A stretch of 64,000 nt of DNA, from positions 186,001-250,000 of the forward strand of contig NZ_JARHUC010000008.1 of assembly GCF_029223255.1 (NCBI RefSeq). The letters run 5' to 3'. The number at the start of each line of letters is the position of its first letter. The first letter of the stretch is position 1. Source of the stretch: Albimonas marina. Lineage in GTDB: Bacteria > Pseudomonadota > Alphaproteobacteria > Rhodobacterales > Rhodobacteraceae. Below are positions 45,033-52,470 of the stretch, in pieces. The notes under the pieces were generated by a model. That model saw nothing but the letters and a program-made list of their open reading frames with translations, was not told where the DNA came from and searched no databases. A program made the translations under genes and the position numbers.

Positions 45033-46307
45033 ATGAGGGAGGCCGAGGCCCGCGCCCTGCTGCGCGCGATGTTCGACGCGGCCGTGGCCGCCGCCGACCC
45101 CGCGCAGGTGCTGGCACGTTACCTGCCGGAGAAGCCGAAGGGCCGCTGCCTCGTGGTCGGCGCCGGCAAGTCCGCCGCCGCCATGGCCCGCGCGGTCGAG
45201 GCGGCGTGGCCGGACGTGGACCTCTCGGGCGTGGTGGTCACCCGCTACGGCCACGCGGTCCCGACCGAGCGGATCGCGGTGCGCGAGGCCTCCCACCCCA
45301 CCCCCGACGCCGCCGGCGAGGCGGCGGCGCGGGAGATCCTGGAGGTCGCGGCCTCCGCCGGGCCCGAGGACCTGGTGCTGGCGCTGATCTCCGGCGGCGG
45401 CTCGGCGCTGATGACGCTGCCGAGGGAGCCGCTGACGCTCGACGAGAAGATCGCGGTCAACAAGCTGCTGCTGAAGTCCGGGCTCGCCATCGACGACATG
45501 AACCGGGTGCGCCGCAGGCTGAGCCGGGTGAAGGGCGGCGGGCTGGCCCGCGCGGCGGGCGAGGCGCGGCTGGTGACGCTCGCGATCTCCGACGTGCCGG
45601 GCGACGACCCGGAGGCCATCGCCTCGGGCCCCACGGTCCCCGATCCCTCGGCCGCCGAGGACCTCTCGCGCCTGATCGAACGGCTCGGCCCCGACCTGCC
45701 CGACGCGGCCCGCCGGCTGCTGGAGGCGCCGGCCGATCCGCAGCCGGACTTCACCCCCGACTACCGTCTGATCGCCACGCCCCAGGCCTCGCTGGAGGCG
45801 GCGGCGGAGGTGGCGCGCAAGGCGGGCGTCGCGCCGGTCCTGCTGGGCGACGCGCTGGAGGGGGAGGCGCGGGAGGCCGGAACCCTGATGGCCGGCATCG
45901 CGCGGGCGGTCGCCGATCATGGGACCCCTGCCCCGGCGCCCGCCGTCCTGCTCTCGGGCGGCGAGACGACGGTGACCATCGGCAAGGAGCCCCCCGGCCG
46001 CGGCGGGCGCAACACCGAGTTCCTGCTGGCGCTCGCCGTGGCGCTTCACGGCCGCCCCGGCATCCACGCGCTGGCCGGCGACACCGACGGCATCGACGGG
46101 ACCGAGGATGCGGCCGGAGCGGTCGTCGGCCCCGACACGCTCGCCCGCGCGCGCGAGGCCGGGCTGGACCCGCGCAAGGTCCTGTCGGGGCACGACAGCT
46201 ATTCGCTGTTCGACGCGCTGGGGGACCTGGTGAAAACCGGGCCGACGCTGACCAACGTCAACGATTTCCGCGCGGTGCTGGTGCTGCCCGAGGCCGGGAA
46301 GGACTGA
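45033..46307 (+). CDS. ttuD: Glycerate 2-kinase / hydroxypyruvate reductase-annotated MOFRL protein (TtuD)
   Basis: The 424-aa protein has the DUF4147 N-terminal domain (LVVGAGKSAAAMARA, EASHPTPDAAGEAAA, ALISGGGSALM) and the MOFRL C-terminal domain (LLSGGETTVTI, GRGGRNTEFLLALA, AGDTDGIDGTEDAAGAVV). This is the type-II glycerate kinase family, often called hydroxypyruvate reductase TtuD. It would phosphorylate D-glycerate to 2-phosphoglycerate. It lies three bases after the dehydrogenase gene, so the two act in one route from tartrate-like acids to glycolysis. It is followed by a hairpin at 46309-46329 and then the convergent regulator. Confidence 0.92.
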   Translation: MREAEARALLRAMFDAAVAAADPAQVLARYLPEKPKGRCLVVGAGKSAAAMARAVEAAWPDVDLSGVVVTRYGHAVPTERIAVREASHPTPDAAGEAAAREILEVAASAGPEDLVLALISGGGSALMTLPREPLTLDEKIAVNKLLLKSGLAIDDMNRVRRRLSRVKGGGLARAAGEARLVTLAISDVPGDDPEAIASGPTVPDPSAAEDLSRLIERLGPDLPDAARRLLEAPADPQPDFTPDYRLIATPQASLEAAAEVARKAGVAPVLLGDALEGEAREAGTLMAGIARAVADHGTPAPAPAVLLSGGETTVTIGKEPPGRGGRNTEFLLALAVALHGRPGIHALAGDTDGIDGTEDAAGAVVGPDTLARAREAGLDPRKVLSGHDSYSLFDALGDLVKTGPTLTNVNDFRAVLVLPEAGKD

Positions 46308-46308
46308 G

Positions 46309-46341
46309 GCCCCGGGCCAGGCCCGGGGCGCCGGCGCTTTT
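46309..46341 (+). terminator. Hairpin with T-tail between ttuD and the convergent regulator
   Basis: GCCCCGGG (46309-46316) pairs with CCCGGGGC (46322-46329), and a TTTT run lies at 46338-46341. It begins just after the ttuD stop codon. The T-tail abuts the regulator's stop, so it could serve both directions. Confidence 0.5.
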
Positions 46342-49031
46342 CAGGCCAGCACGCCCATCCGCCGCGCCACCGCCACCGCCTGGGTGCGGTTGCGCGCGTC
46401 GAGCTTGGAGTTGATCGAGCGCAGGTGCGTGCGCACGGTGCTGTCCGAGACGCCCAGCCGCGAGGCGATGGTGGCGTTGGGAAGCCCCTCGGACAGCAGG
46501 CGCAGCACCTCTCGCTCCTTGGGCGTCAGCGCCTCGATGGGGGCGGAGAGCATCGGCTCGGGCGCGTCCTGCCCGGCCGGCGCGCGGCGCGGGGGCGCCA
46601 TGGCCGCGGTCAGATCCTCGAGCCAGGCGCGGAAATGCGGATCGCGGGCCGCGCCGCCGGCGCCGAGGGCGGCGCGCCGGTTGGCGACCGCGCGGATCGC
46701 CTCGGCCAGCGGCTCGCCCTCGTCGAGGATCATGCGCATCGCGCCCTCGCGGGCCGCGTCTGCGAGCGGCCGCTCCAGCCAGGCGGCGGCGGTCTCGTAT
46801 TCGCCCGCCCCGTGGTGGGCGGCGCCGGCCAGCAGGCGCAGGTGCAGGGCGCGGCGGTGACGGCCCGAGGCGGCGGCCGCGGCGATCTCGCGTCGCAGGA
46901 TCGGCAACGCCTCGGCCGCGCGGCCCTCGTGCAGGGCGAGGCGCACGCGCCCGACCTCCGGGTACTCGGTGTCGTTGGCGCGCAGGCGCAGGGCGGCGAC
47001 GCGGCGCCAGACGTCCGGGTCGTCGGCGCGGCGGAGCTGCTCGCGCGCTTCGTCGAGGTGGCCGCGCAGCATCAGGTGGCGCGCCCGCTCCAGCCGGGCC
47101 GAGGCCGCGACGCGCGGCAGGCCGCGCCGCTCGGCATGGTGCTCCAGCTCTCCCAGCAGGCCCATGGCGGCGTCGGCGTCCCCGTCCCCGTCGGCGATGC
47201 GCGACAGCATCACGTGGCCGATGATGGTGTGGTCCACCAGCCCGAGGTCCCGCGTGGTCGGCAGGTGCAGGTGGAACAGGTGCGCCGCGCGGCGCAGGTC
47301 GTTGCGTTCGTAGAGCGAGATGGCGTGCAGCATCGCCGCCCAGGCGTTCACCCCGTTGCGGCTGAGCGGGTCGTCGCGCCCCGCGGCCAGCGCCAGGCGG
47401 AAGCGGGCGCCGGCGTCGCGCATCCGCCCCTCGAGCCAGTCGATGATCCCCTCGGTCGCGTCGGCGAAGAGGGCGCTGAATCCCGCTTGGCGCTCCGACC
47501 CGCCGACCTCGCGGCGCACCTCCAGCAGGGCGCGGCGCGCGTCGTCGAAGGCGCCCACGCCCAGGAACACGGTGGCGAGCGAGTTGGCGAGCGAGGCCGC
47601 CGCGTAACGGCTGTCGAGGCGGGGCCCGTCCATCGCCTCGCGCGCGAGCGCCGCGGCGGCGGGATAGTCGTCGGAGATGCTGAGCACCAGGATTCGGGCC
47701 GCACGCGCCTCGGCCGCGATCTGCTCGCGGGGGTCGGCCTCGATGCCGGTCGCGTCCAGCAGCTCCCCCGTCGCGCGGGGACCGCGGGTGAAGCACAGCG
47801 CCCAGGCGCGGATCAGGTGCAGCTCCGGCCGTCCCTCGAAGGCCCGGGCGTCGAGCGCGTCGAACCAGCGGGTCAGCAGGCGCATGCGCCCCTGCTCGAG
47901 GAACCCGCGCGCGTGCTGGGAGAGGAGATCGGCGGCGAGCGCCATGTCCCCGCCCTCGATCGCGTGGTCGATCGCCGGCGCCGCGCGACCGGCCGCGAGA
48001 TACCAGCGCGCGGCGGCCCGGTGCAGGGCGGGCTTCTCCTGCGGCATCCGGCGGTCGAGCTGGGCGCGCAGGAACGAGGCGAACAGCGAATGGTAGCGAT
48101 AGGCGCCGTCGTCGGGCGTCAGCAGCACGTTGCCCGCGGCCAGCGCCTCGAGGATCGCGGCCGAACCGCCGGGCGGATGCAGCGCGTCGCACAGCCCGGG
48201 GTCGAGCCGCGGCAGGATCGAGGTGCGCAGCAGGAACTGCACCCGCTCGGGCGGCTGGGCCGAGAGCACGTCCTCGGCCAGGTACTCCGCCACCGCCCCG
48301 TCGGAGCCCGAGAAGCGGGCGACGAAGTCCGAGGCCTCGCCCTGCCGCTCGAGCGCGATGGAGGCGAGGCGCACGGCGGCGGGCCAGCCCTCGGTCTTGT
48401 CCTGGAGCCGTGCGAGATCCTCGGCCGCCAGGCGCAGGCCGCGGGCGCGGGTCAGGAACTCGGTGGTCTCGGGACCCGAGAAGCGCAGGTCGCCGGCGTC
48501 GAACTCCTGCAGCAGGCCCTGGGCGCGCAGGCGGCCGAGCCCGAGGTCGGGCGGCGTGCGGGAGCCGACGACCAGCCGCGCGCCCGGCGGAAAGGCCTGG
48601 ATCAGCTCGCGCACCAGCGAGAGCACGGCGTCGTCGGAGACGAACTCGAAATCATCCAGGAACAGCGCGAAGGCCGTGGGGTGGCGCGCCAGCCGGTCGA
48701 GCAGCGCGAGCCAGCCCTCCCCGCCCCCGCCGTCGCCCTCGGGCGGCTCGATCCCCAGTTCCGCGAGCGCCGCCATCAGCCCGGTCGAAAAGCGCGAGGC
48801 GTCGTTGTCGCCGTTGTCGAGCGCGAGCCAGGCGGTGCGCAGGCCGCGGGCGGCGAGCGCCTCGCGGCACTCGGCCATCAGCATGGTCTTGCCGAAGCCG
48901 GAGGGGGCGCGCAGCACCGTCAGGCGGGCGCCGGGGGCGGCGAGGAACCGCTCCGCCAGCCGCCGGCGGGACAGGTGATCCGACGTGATCGAGGGGGGTC
49001 GCAATTTTCCGCCGATGTAGACGCGGGACAC
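46341..49031 (-). CDS. MalT-type LuxR transcription activator (STAND ATPase)
   Basis: This 896-aa protein has the MalT layout. A STAND NTPase comes first, with Walker A APSGFGKT at 42-49, Walker B LFLDDFEFV and sensor VGSRTPPDLGLGRL; then a long helical TPR-like region (about 330-800); then a C-terminal LuxR helix-turn-helix (about 830-890, with LTPKEREVLRLLSEGLPNATIASRLGVSDSTVRTHL). The start is GTG 49031. Such proteins bind ATP and an inducer, oligomerise and activate nearby promoters. It sits between two TRAP/catabolic clusters, so it may regulate one or both; the direct repeats at 52365-52382 are a possible target. The inducer is unknown. Confidence 0.9.
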   Translation of the reverse strand: MSRVYIGGKLRPPSITSDHLSRRRLAERFLAAPGARLTVLRAPSGFGKTMLMAECREALAARGLRTAWLALDNGDNDASRFSTGLMAALAELGIEPPEGDGGGGEGWLALLDRLARHPTAFALFLDDFEFVSDDAVLSLVRELIQAFPPGARLVVGSRTPPDLGLGRLRAQGLLQEFDAGDLRFSGPETTEFLTRARGLRLAAEDLARLQDKTEGWPAAVRLASIALERQGEASDFVARFSGSDGAVAEYLAEDVLSAQPPERVQFLLRTSILPRLDPGLCDALHPPGGSAAILEALAAGNVLLTPDDGAYRYHSLFASFLRAQLDRRMPQEKPALHRAAARWYLAAGRAAPAIDHAIEGGDMALAADLLSQHARGFLEQGRMRLLTRWFDALDARAFEGRPELHLIRAWALCFTRGPRATGELLDATGIEADPREQIAAEARAARILVLSISDDYPAAAALAREAMDGPRLDSRYAAASLANSLATVFLGVGAFDDARRALLEVRREVGGSERQAGFSALFADATEGIIDWLEGRMRDAGARFRLALAAGRDDPLSRNGVNAWAAMLHAISLYERNDLRRAAHLFHLHLPTTRDLGLVDHTIIGHVMLSRIADGDGDADAAMGLLGELEHHAERRGLPRVAASARLERARHLMLRGHLDEAREQLRRADDPDVWRRVAALRLRANDTEYPEVGRVRLALHEGRAAEALPILRREIAAAAASGRHRRALHLRLLAGAAHHGAGEYETAAAWLERPLADAAREGAMRMILDEGEPLAEAIRAVANRRAALGAGGAARDPHFRAWLEDLTAAMAPPRRAPAGQDAPEPMLSAPIEALTPKEREVLRLLSEGLPNATIASRLGVSDSTVRTHLRSINSKLDARNRTQAVAVARRMGVLA

Positions 49032-49308
49032 GGGGCGTCGCCTCCGACCGGGGATCCGGCGGACCGGCCGGCCGGCGCAGGCTGCGTCGACGCGGAACGA
49101 ATCCGGGGAGGCGAAGCTGCCCTGCGCGCGCGCCGACGTCCAGCGTCGGCGCGCGCGCAGGGCGATCGTCTCTCCGCGGCGGCGCGATTTGGGAGGCTGG
49201 CCGCCGCGGAGCGGGCCGGGACCTTCGGGGAGAGCTTCGGGAGCCCCCCGTCAGACCGCGGCCCGGACCCTGACCGGGATTGGGATCAGGGTCGTGGGCG
49301 CATCAGGC
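49032..49308. other. Spacer between TRAP operon and regulator with a long perfect hairpin
   Basis: These 277 bases hold no supportable gene. They contain the 20-bp perfect hairpin at 49119-49163 and a smaller stem at 49266-49273/49286-49293 (GACCCTGA / TCAGGGTC) just after the TRAP operon's last stop. The regulator promoter should lie within about 90 bases of 49031. Confidence 0.5.
49119..49163 (-). terminator. Perfect 20-bp inverted repeat with 5-base loop
   Basis: The arm at 49119-49138 is fully complementary to 49144-49163 with loop TCCAG. It lies about 145 bases after the TRAP operon stop and about 90 bases upstream of the regulator gene, both on the minus strand. The most likely role is to insulate the regulator from the TRAP transcript. 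No U-tract follows on either strand. Confidence 0.5.
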
Positions 49309-50415
49309 TCAGGGCTGGACCTTGGAGTAGATCTCGCGCTCCATCGCCTCGATCAGGGCTTCCTTGTCGCCGCCCGTCTCGTCGACGATCTTCTGCCACT
49401 TCTCGGCCAGCGCCACGACGTTGGCGATGCGGGCCTCGGGGTCCTTGGCGCCCAGCTTCTGCGACTGGGCGAGGTCCTCGTCGCGCTCGGCGATGCGGGC
49501 CTCCTCGAGCTTGGCCTTGATGTCGTCCTCGGGCTCGAGGAAGGTCACGCCGTGCTCCTCGACCGCCAGCTTGCGGGCCTTCTCGCCCTCGGCGAAGTAG
49601 GCGTAGGCGCTGTCGGCGGCCAGGCGCGCGCGCTCGGCCAGCATGGCCTTCTGCTGCTCTTCCGAGAGGCTCTCGAACTTCGACTCGGACATCATCGTCA
49701 GCACGCCGGCGAACAGGCCGAGGGGCATGTCGAGGATGTACTTGGCGCTGTCCCACCAGGAGTAGTCCATGATGAACGTGTCGATGCCGGTGGTGCAGTC
49801 GACCTGCCCGCGCTCCAGCGCCTCGTAGCCGTCGGTGACGGGCATGGCGACCGGCACCGCGCCCCACTTGGCCAGCATCCGGCCCAGGACGCCCGTGGCG
49901 CGGACCTTCTTGCCCTCGAGCTGGGCGAGGTTCGCCACCGGCTCGCGGCACATCAGGTACTGGGAGGGCAGCGAGAAGACGTTGTAGTTGAACGCGCCGA
50001 ACTCGGCGAGCTCCTCCTCGCAGCCCTCGCAGCCGATCATCCGGGCCTCGGCCGCGACCGCGGTCATCACGCGGGCGTCGAGGTTGACCAGCGGCAGGTT
50101 GGTGACCAGCACCGAGTTCGGCAGGTCCTGCGCGCCGTAGAGGTCGGCCATGAAGCCCATGTCGGCCAGGCCGTCGCGGATCGCGGGGGGCATGGCGCCG
50201 TGCTTGGCGACGGTGCCGCCCCAGAAGAAGTTGACGTTGATGTCATGCTCGGCCAGGCGCTCGGCCCAGGGCTTCAGCGCCGGCTCGACCGTGACGTTGG
50301 TCGAGGGGATGTGCGTCGCGTAGGCGATGTCGGCGGCGGTCGCGGGCGCGCCCAGCGTGGCGGCGAGCGCGACGGCGGCGGCGGACGTGGTCAGCAGGGA
50401 CTTCAGGCCGGTCAT
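49309..50415 (-). CDS. dctP: TRAP transporter substrate-binding protein (second system)
   Basis: A 368-aa periplasmic binding protein with a Sec signal peptide (about 1-27, cleavage after ATA). It has the DctP core GGTVAKHGAMPPAIRDGLADMG and LEGKKVRATGVLGRML plus the C-x-G-C motif (IGCEGCEEEL) seen in the other two binding proteins of this window. ATG 50415 is preceded by GGAGGAAA. It is the last gene of a dctQ-dctM-dctP operon on the minus strand, the reverse of the usual P-Q-M order. The substrate is unknown; the similarity suggests a related organic acid. Confidence 0.92.
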   Translation of the reverse strand: MTGLKSLLTTSAAAVALAATLGAPATAADIAYATHIPSTNVTVEPALKPWAERLAEHDINVNFFWGGTVAKHGAMPPAIRDGLADMGFMADLYGAQDLPNSVLVTNLPLVNLDARVMTAVAAEARMIGCEGCEEELAEFGAFNYNVFSLPSQYLMCREPVANLAQLEGKKVRATGVLGRMLAKWGAVPVAMPVTDGYEALERGQVDCTTGIDTFIMDYSWWDSAKYILDMPLGLFAGVLTMMSESKFESLSEEQQKAMLAERARLAADSAYAYFAEGEKARKLAVEEHGVTFLEPEDDIKAKLEEARIAERDEDLAQSQKLGAKDPEARIANVVALAEKWQKIVDETGGDKEALIEAMEREIYSKVQP

Positions 50416-50483
50416 GGATTTCCTCCGGGCATGGGATGGGAGGGCGGGCCTCGGGCGCCCGCCTTCTGCGTTCTTGGACGGCC

Positions 50484-51797
50484 CTAGCGGGCCATCAGGT
50501 TGGGAAGCCACAGCGACAGCTGCGGGAAGGCGATCAGCAGGCCCATGATGACCACCTCGGCCATCAGGAACCACGAGACGCCCTTGAAGATCGTGCCCAG
50601 CGGCACCCGCTCGCCCAGCGCGGCCTTGACCACGAAGACGTTCAGTCCGACGGGGGGCGTCAGCATCCCGATCTCGATCATCTTCACGATGATCACCCCC
50701 ATCCAGATCATGTCGAGGTCGGCCGCGCGGAACAGCGGCAGCAGGATCGGCAGGGTGACGAGCATGATCCCGATCGGGTCGAGGAACGCGCCCAGGATCA
50801 GGTAGACCACGACCAGCGCCATGATGATCATCAGCGGCGACAGCTCGGCGGTCTGGGAGATCATCATCATGTAGGCCGGGAAGCCCGACAGCGCGAGGAA
50901 GCGCGTCAGCAGCGAGGCGCCCAGCGCGATGAAGAAGATCGAGCCCAGCGCGCCCACCGTGTCGCCGATCATCTCGCGCAGCGTCTGCTTGGTCAGCGTG
51001 CCGCGGACGAGGCAGAGCAGGATCGCCGAGACCGCGCCCAGCGCCGCCGCCTCGGTCGCCGTCGCCACGCCCGAGTAGATCGAGCCGATGACCGCCACGA
51101 TCAGCACCGGCACCGGCCAGATCGTGCCCAGCACGCGCATCTTCTCGCCGAAGCTGGTCACGCGGGTGTCGCGGGGCGCCATCTCGGGCTTCACCACCGC
51201 GATCGAGAGGACCAGCAGCGCGTAGGCGCCGGCCGTCAGCAGGCCCGGGATGATGCCCGCGATCAGCAGCGTGCCGATCGAGGTCTGGGTGTACCAGCCG
51301 AAGATCACGAAGATGATCGAGGGCGGGATCAGCGCGCCCAGCGTGCCCGCCGCGGCCACCACGCCGGTGGCGAGCGCGGGGCTGTAGTTCGACTTCAGCA
51401 TCTCGGGCACGGCGATGCGCGCCATCGCGGCCGAGGAGGCGACCGAGGAGCCCGAGGCCGCCGCGAACACCGCCGAGGCCATGTTGGTGGCGATGGCGAG
51501 CCCGCCGGGCAGCCGCCCGAACCACACCCGCATCGCCTCGAACAGCGACGCGGTCAGCCCGCCGCGGAAGGCGGCCGCGCCCATCAGCAGGAACATCGGC
51601 ACGGCCGACAGCGACCAGTGGGCGCCGAACTCGTAGGGCGCGGTCTTCAGCGCGCCCCAGGCGGCGTCGAAGCCGCGCACGTAGGCGATGCCGGCGAAGG
51701 AGACGATGCCCAGCGCCACCGCGATCGGCACGCGGATGGCGAACAGGACCAGCAGCGCGGCCAGCGCCGTCAGGACGATCTGGATCGAGTCGCTCAC
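50484..51797 (-). CDS. dctM: TRAP transporter large permease (DctM), second system
   Basis: A 437-aa DctM with about 12 membrane segments. It shows PMFLLMGAAAFRGGL, GSSVASSAAMARIAVPEM, LGALIPPSIIFVIFGW and LTPPVGLNVFVVK. It starts by overlapping the stop of dctQ (ATGA, 4 bases), which indicates translational coupling. The binding-protein gene follows 68 bases downstream. It is clearly paralogous to the DctM at 42463-43773. Confidence 0.94.
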   Translation of the reverse strand: MSDSIQIVLTALAALLVLFAIRVPIAVALGIVSFAGIAYVRGFDAAWGALKTAPYEFGAHWSLSAVPMFLLMGAAAFRGGLTASLFEAMRVWFGRLPGGLAIATNMASAVFAAASGSSVASSAAMARIAVPEMLKSNYSPALATGVVAAAGTLGALIPPSIIFVIFGWYTQTSIGTLLIAGIIPGLLTAGAYALLVLSIAVVKPEMAPRDTRVTSFGEKMRVLGTIWPVPVLIVAVIGSIYSGVATATEAAALGAVSAILLCLVRGTLTKQTLREMIGDTVGALGSIFFIALGASLLTRFLALSGFPAYMMMISQTAELSPLMIIMALVVVYLILGAFLDPIGIMLVTLPILLPLFRAADLDMIWMGVIIVKMIEIGMLTPPVGLNVFVVKAALGERVPLGTIFKGVSWFLMAEVVIMGLLIAFPQLSLWLPNLMAR

Positions 51798-52333
51798 AGG
51801 AAGGCCTCGGGGTTCTCGTGATGGTCGTCGCGCCCGGGGCGCAGCAGGTCGGCCAGGAAGCTGGTGATGGTGGCGAGCGCGATCAGCACGCCGCCGAAGG
51901 CCATGATCCAGTAGGAGGGCCAGATCGGCATGTCGAAGAAGATCACGTCGCGGAATGTGCCCTTCTCGGTCTGGCGCATCGTCTCCTGGATCGCGGCGAC
52001 GGCGAAGGCGGAGCAGAAGATCGCGGTCAGAGCCGAGGCGATCAGGTCGGTCGCGCGCAGCATTCCCTTGGGGAACAGCTTGGCGAAGATCTCGACCTTG
52101 ATGTGCTCGCGCGCGCGCTGGACGAGGGCGAGCGCGAGGAACACGACCGAGGTCATGTAATAGTTCTCGACGATCTCAAGGGTGCCGGTGAAGGGGCTGT
52201 GGAACAGCCAGCGCGCGAGCGTGTCGGCGCAGATGTGCAGCATCATCGCGACGAGGGCCAGGATCGTGCCCGCCGCGCCCACGCGCGACAGCCAGAACCC
52301 GATCCTGTCGAGCAGGTCGAGCAACGACGTCAA
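51794..52333 (-). CDS. dctQ: TRAP transporter small membrane subunit (DctQ), second system
   Basis: A 179-aa membrane protein with four hydrophobic segments, first gene of the operon. The start is TTG 52333, with a strong SD (GGGAGGAAA) four bases upstream; there is no ATG in a suitable place. The conserved DctQ segments LARWLFHSPFTGTLEIVENYY and VFLALALVQRAREHIKVE are present. It overlaps dctM by four bases. The promoter should lie in 52334-52470 where a pair of CGGTTA repeats is found. Confidence 0.9.
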   Translation of the reverse strand: MTSLLDLLDRIGFWLSRVGAAGTILALVAMMLHICADTLARWLFHSPFTGTLEIVENYYMTSVVFLALALVQRAREHIKVEIFAKLFPKGMLRATDLIASALTAIFCSAFAVAAIQETMRQTEKGTFRDVIFFDMPIWPSYWIMAFGGVLIALATITSFLADLLRPGRDDHHENPEAFL

Positions 52334-52364
52334 TGTTTCCTCCCGTTCGACGCATTGCGGGCGC

Positions 52365-52382
52365 CGGTTAGTTGAACGGTTA
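52365..52382. promoter_or_regulatory. Direct repeats CGGTTA upstream of the second TRAP operon
   Basis: CGGTTA occurs at 52365-52370 and 52377-52382, a 12-base period, in a locally AT-rich patch 30-50 bases upstream of the dctQ start. MalT-type activators bind short direct repeats, and such a gene lies at the other end of this operon. The link is inferred from position only. Confidence 0.35.
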
Positions 52383-52470
52383 AGGAAGCCGGAGGCGGGA
52401 GGGATCGTCCGAAGCGACGAGCGGGGGTGCGGCGTGGAGGCAGGGGGCGGTCAGGGAGAGGAGAGGGCGC

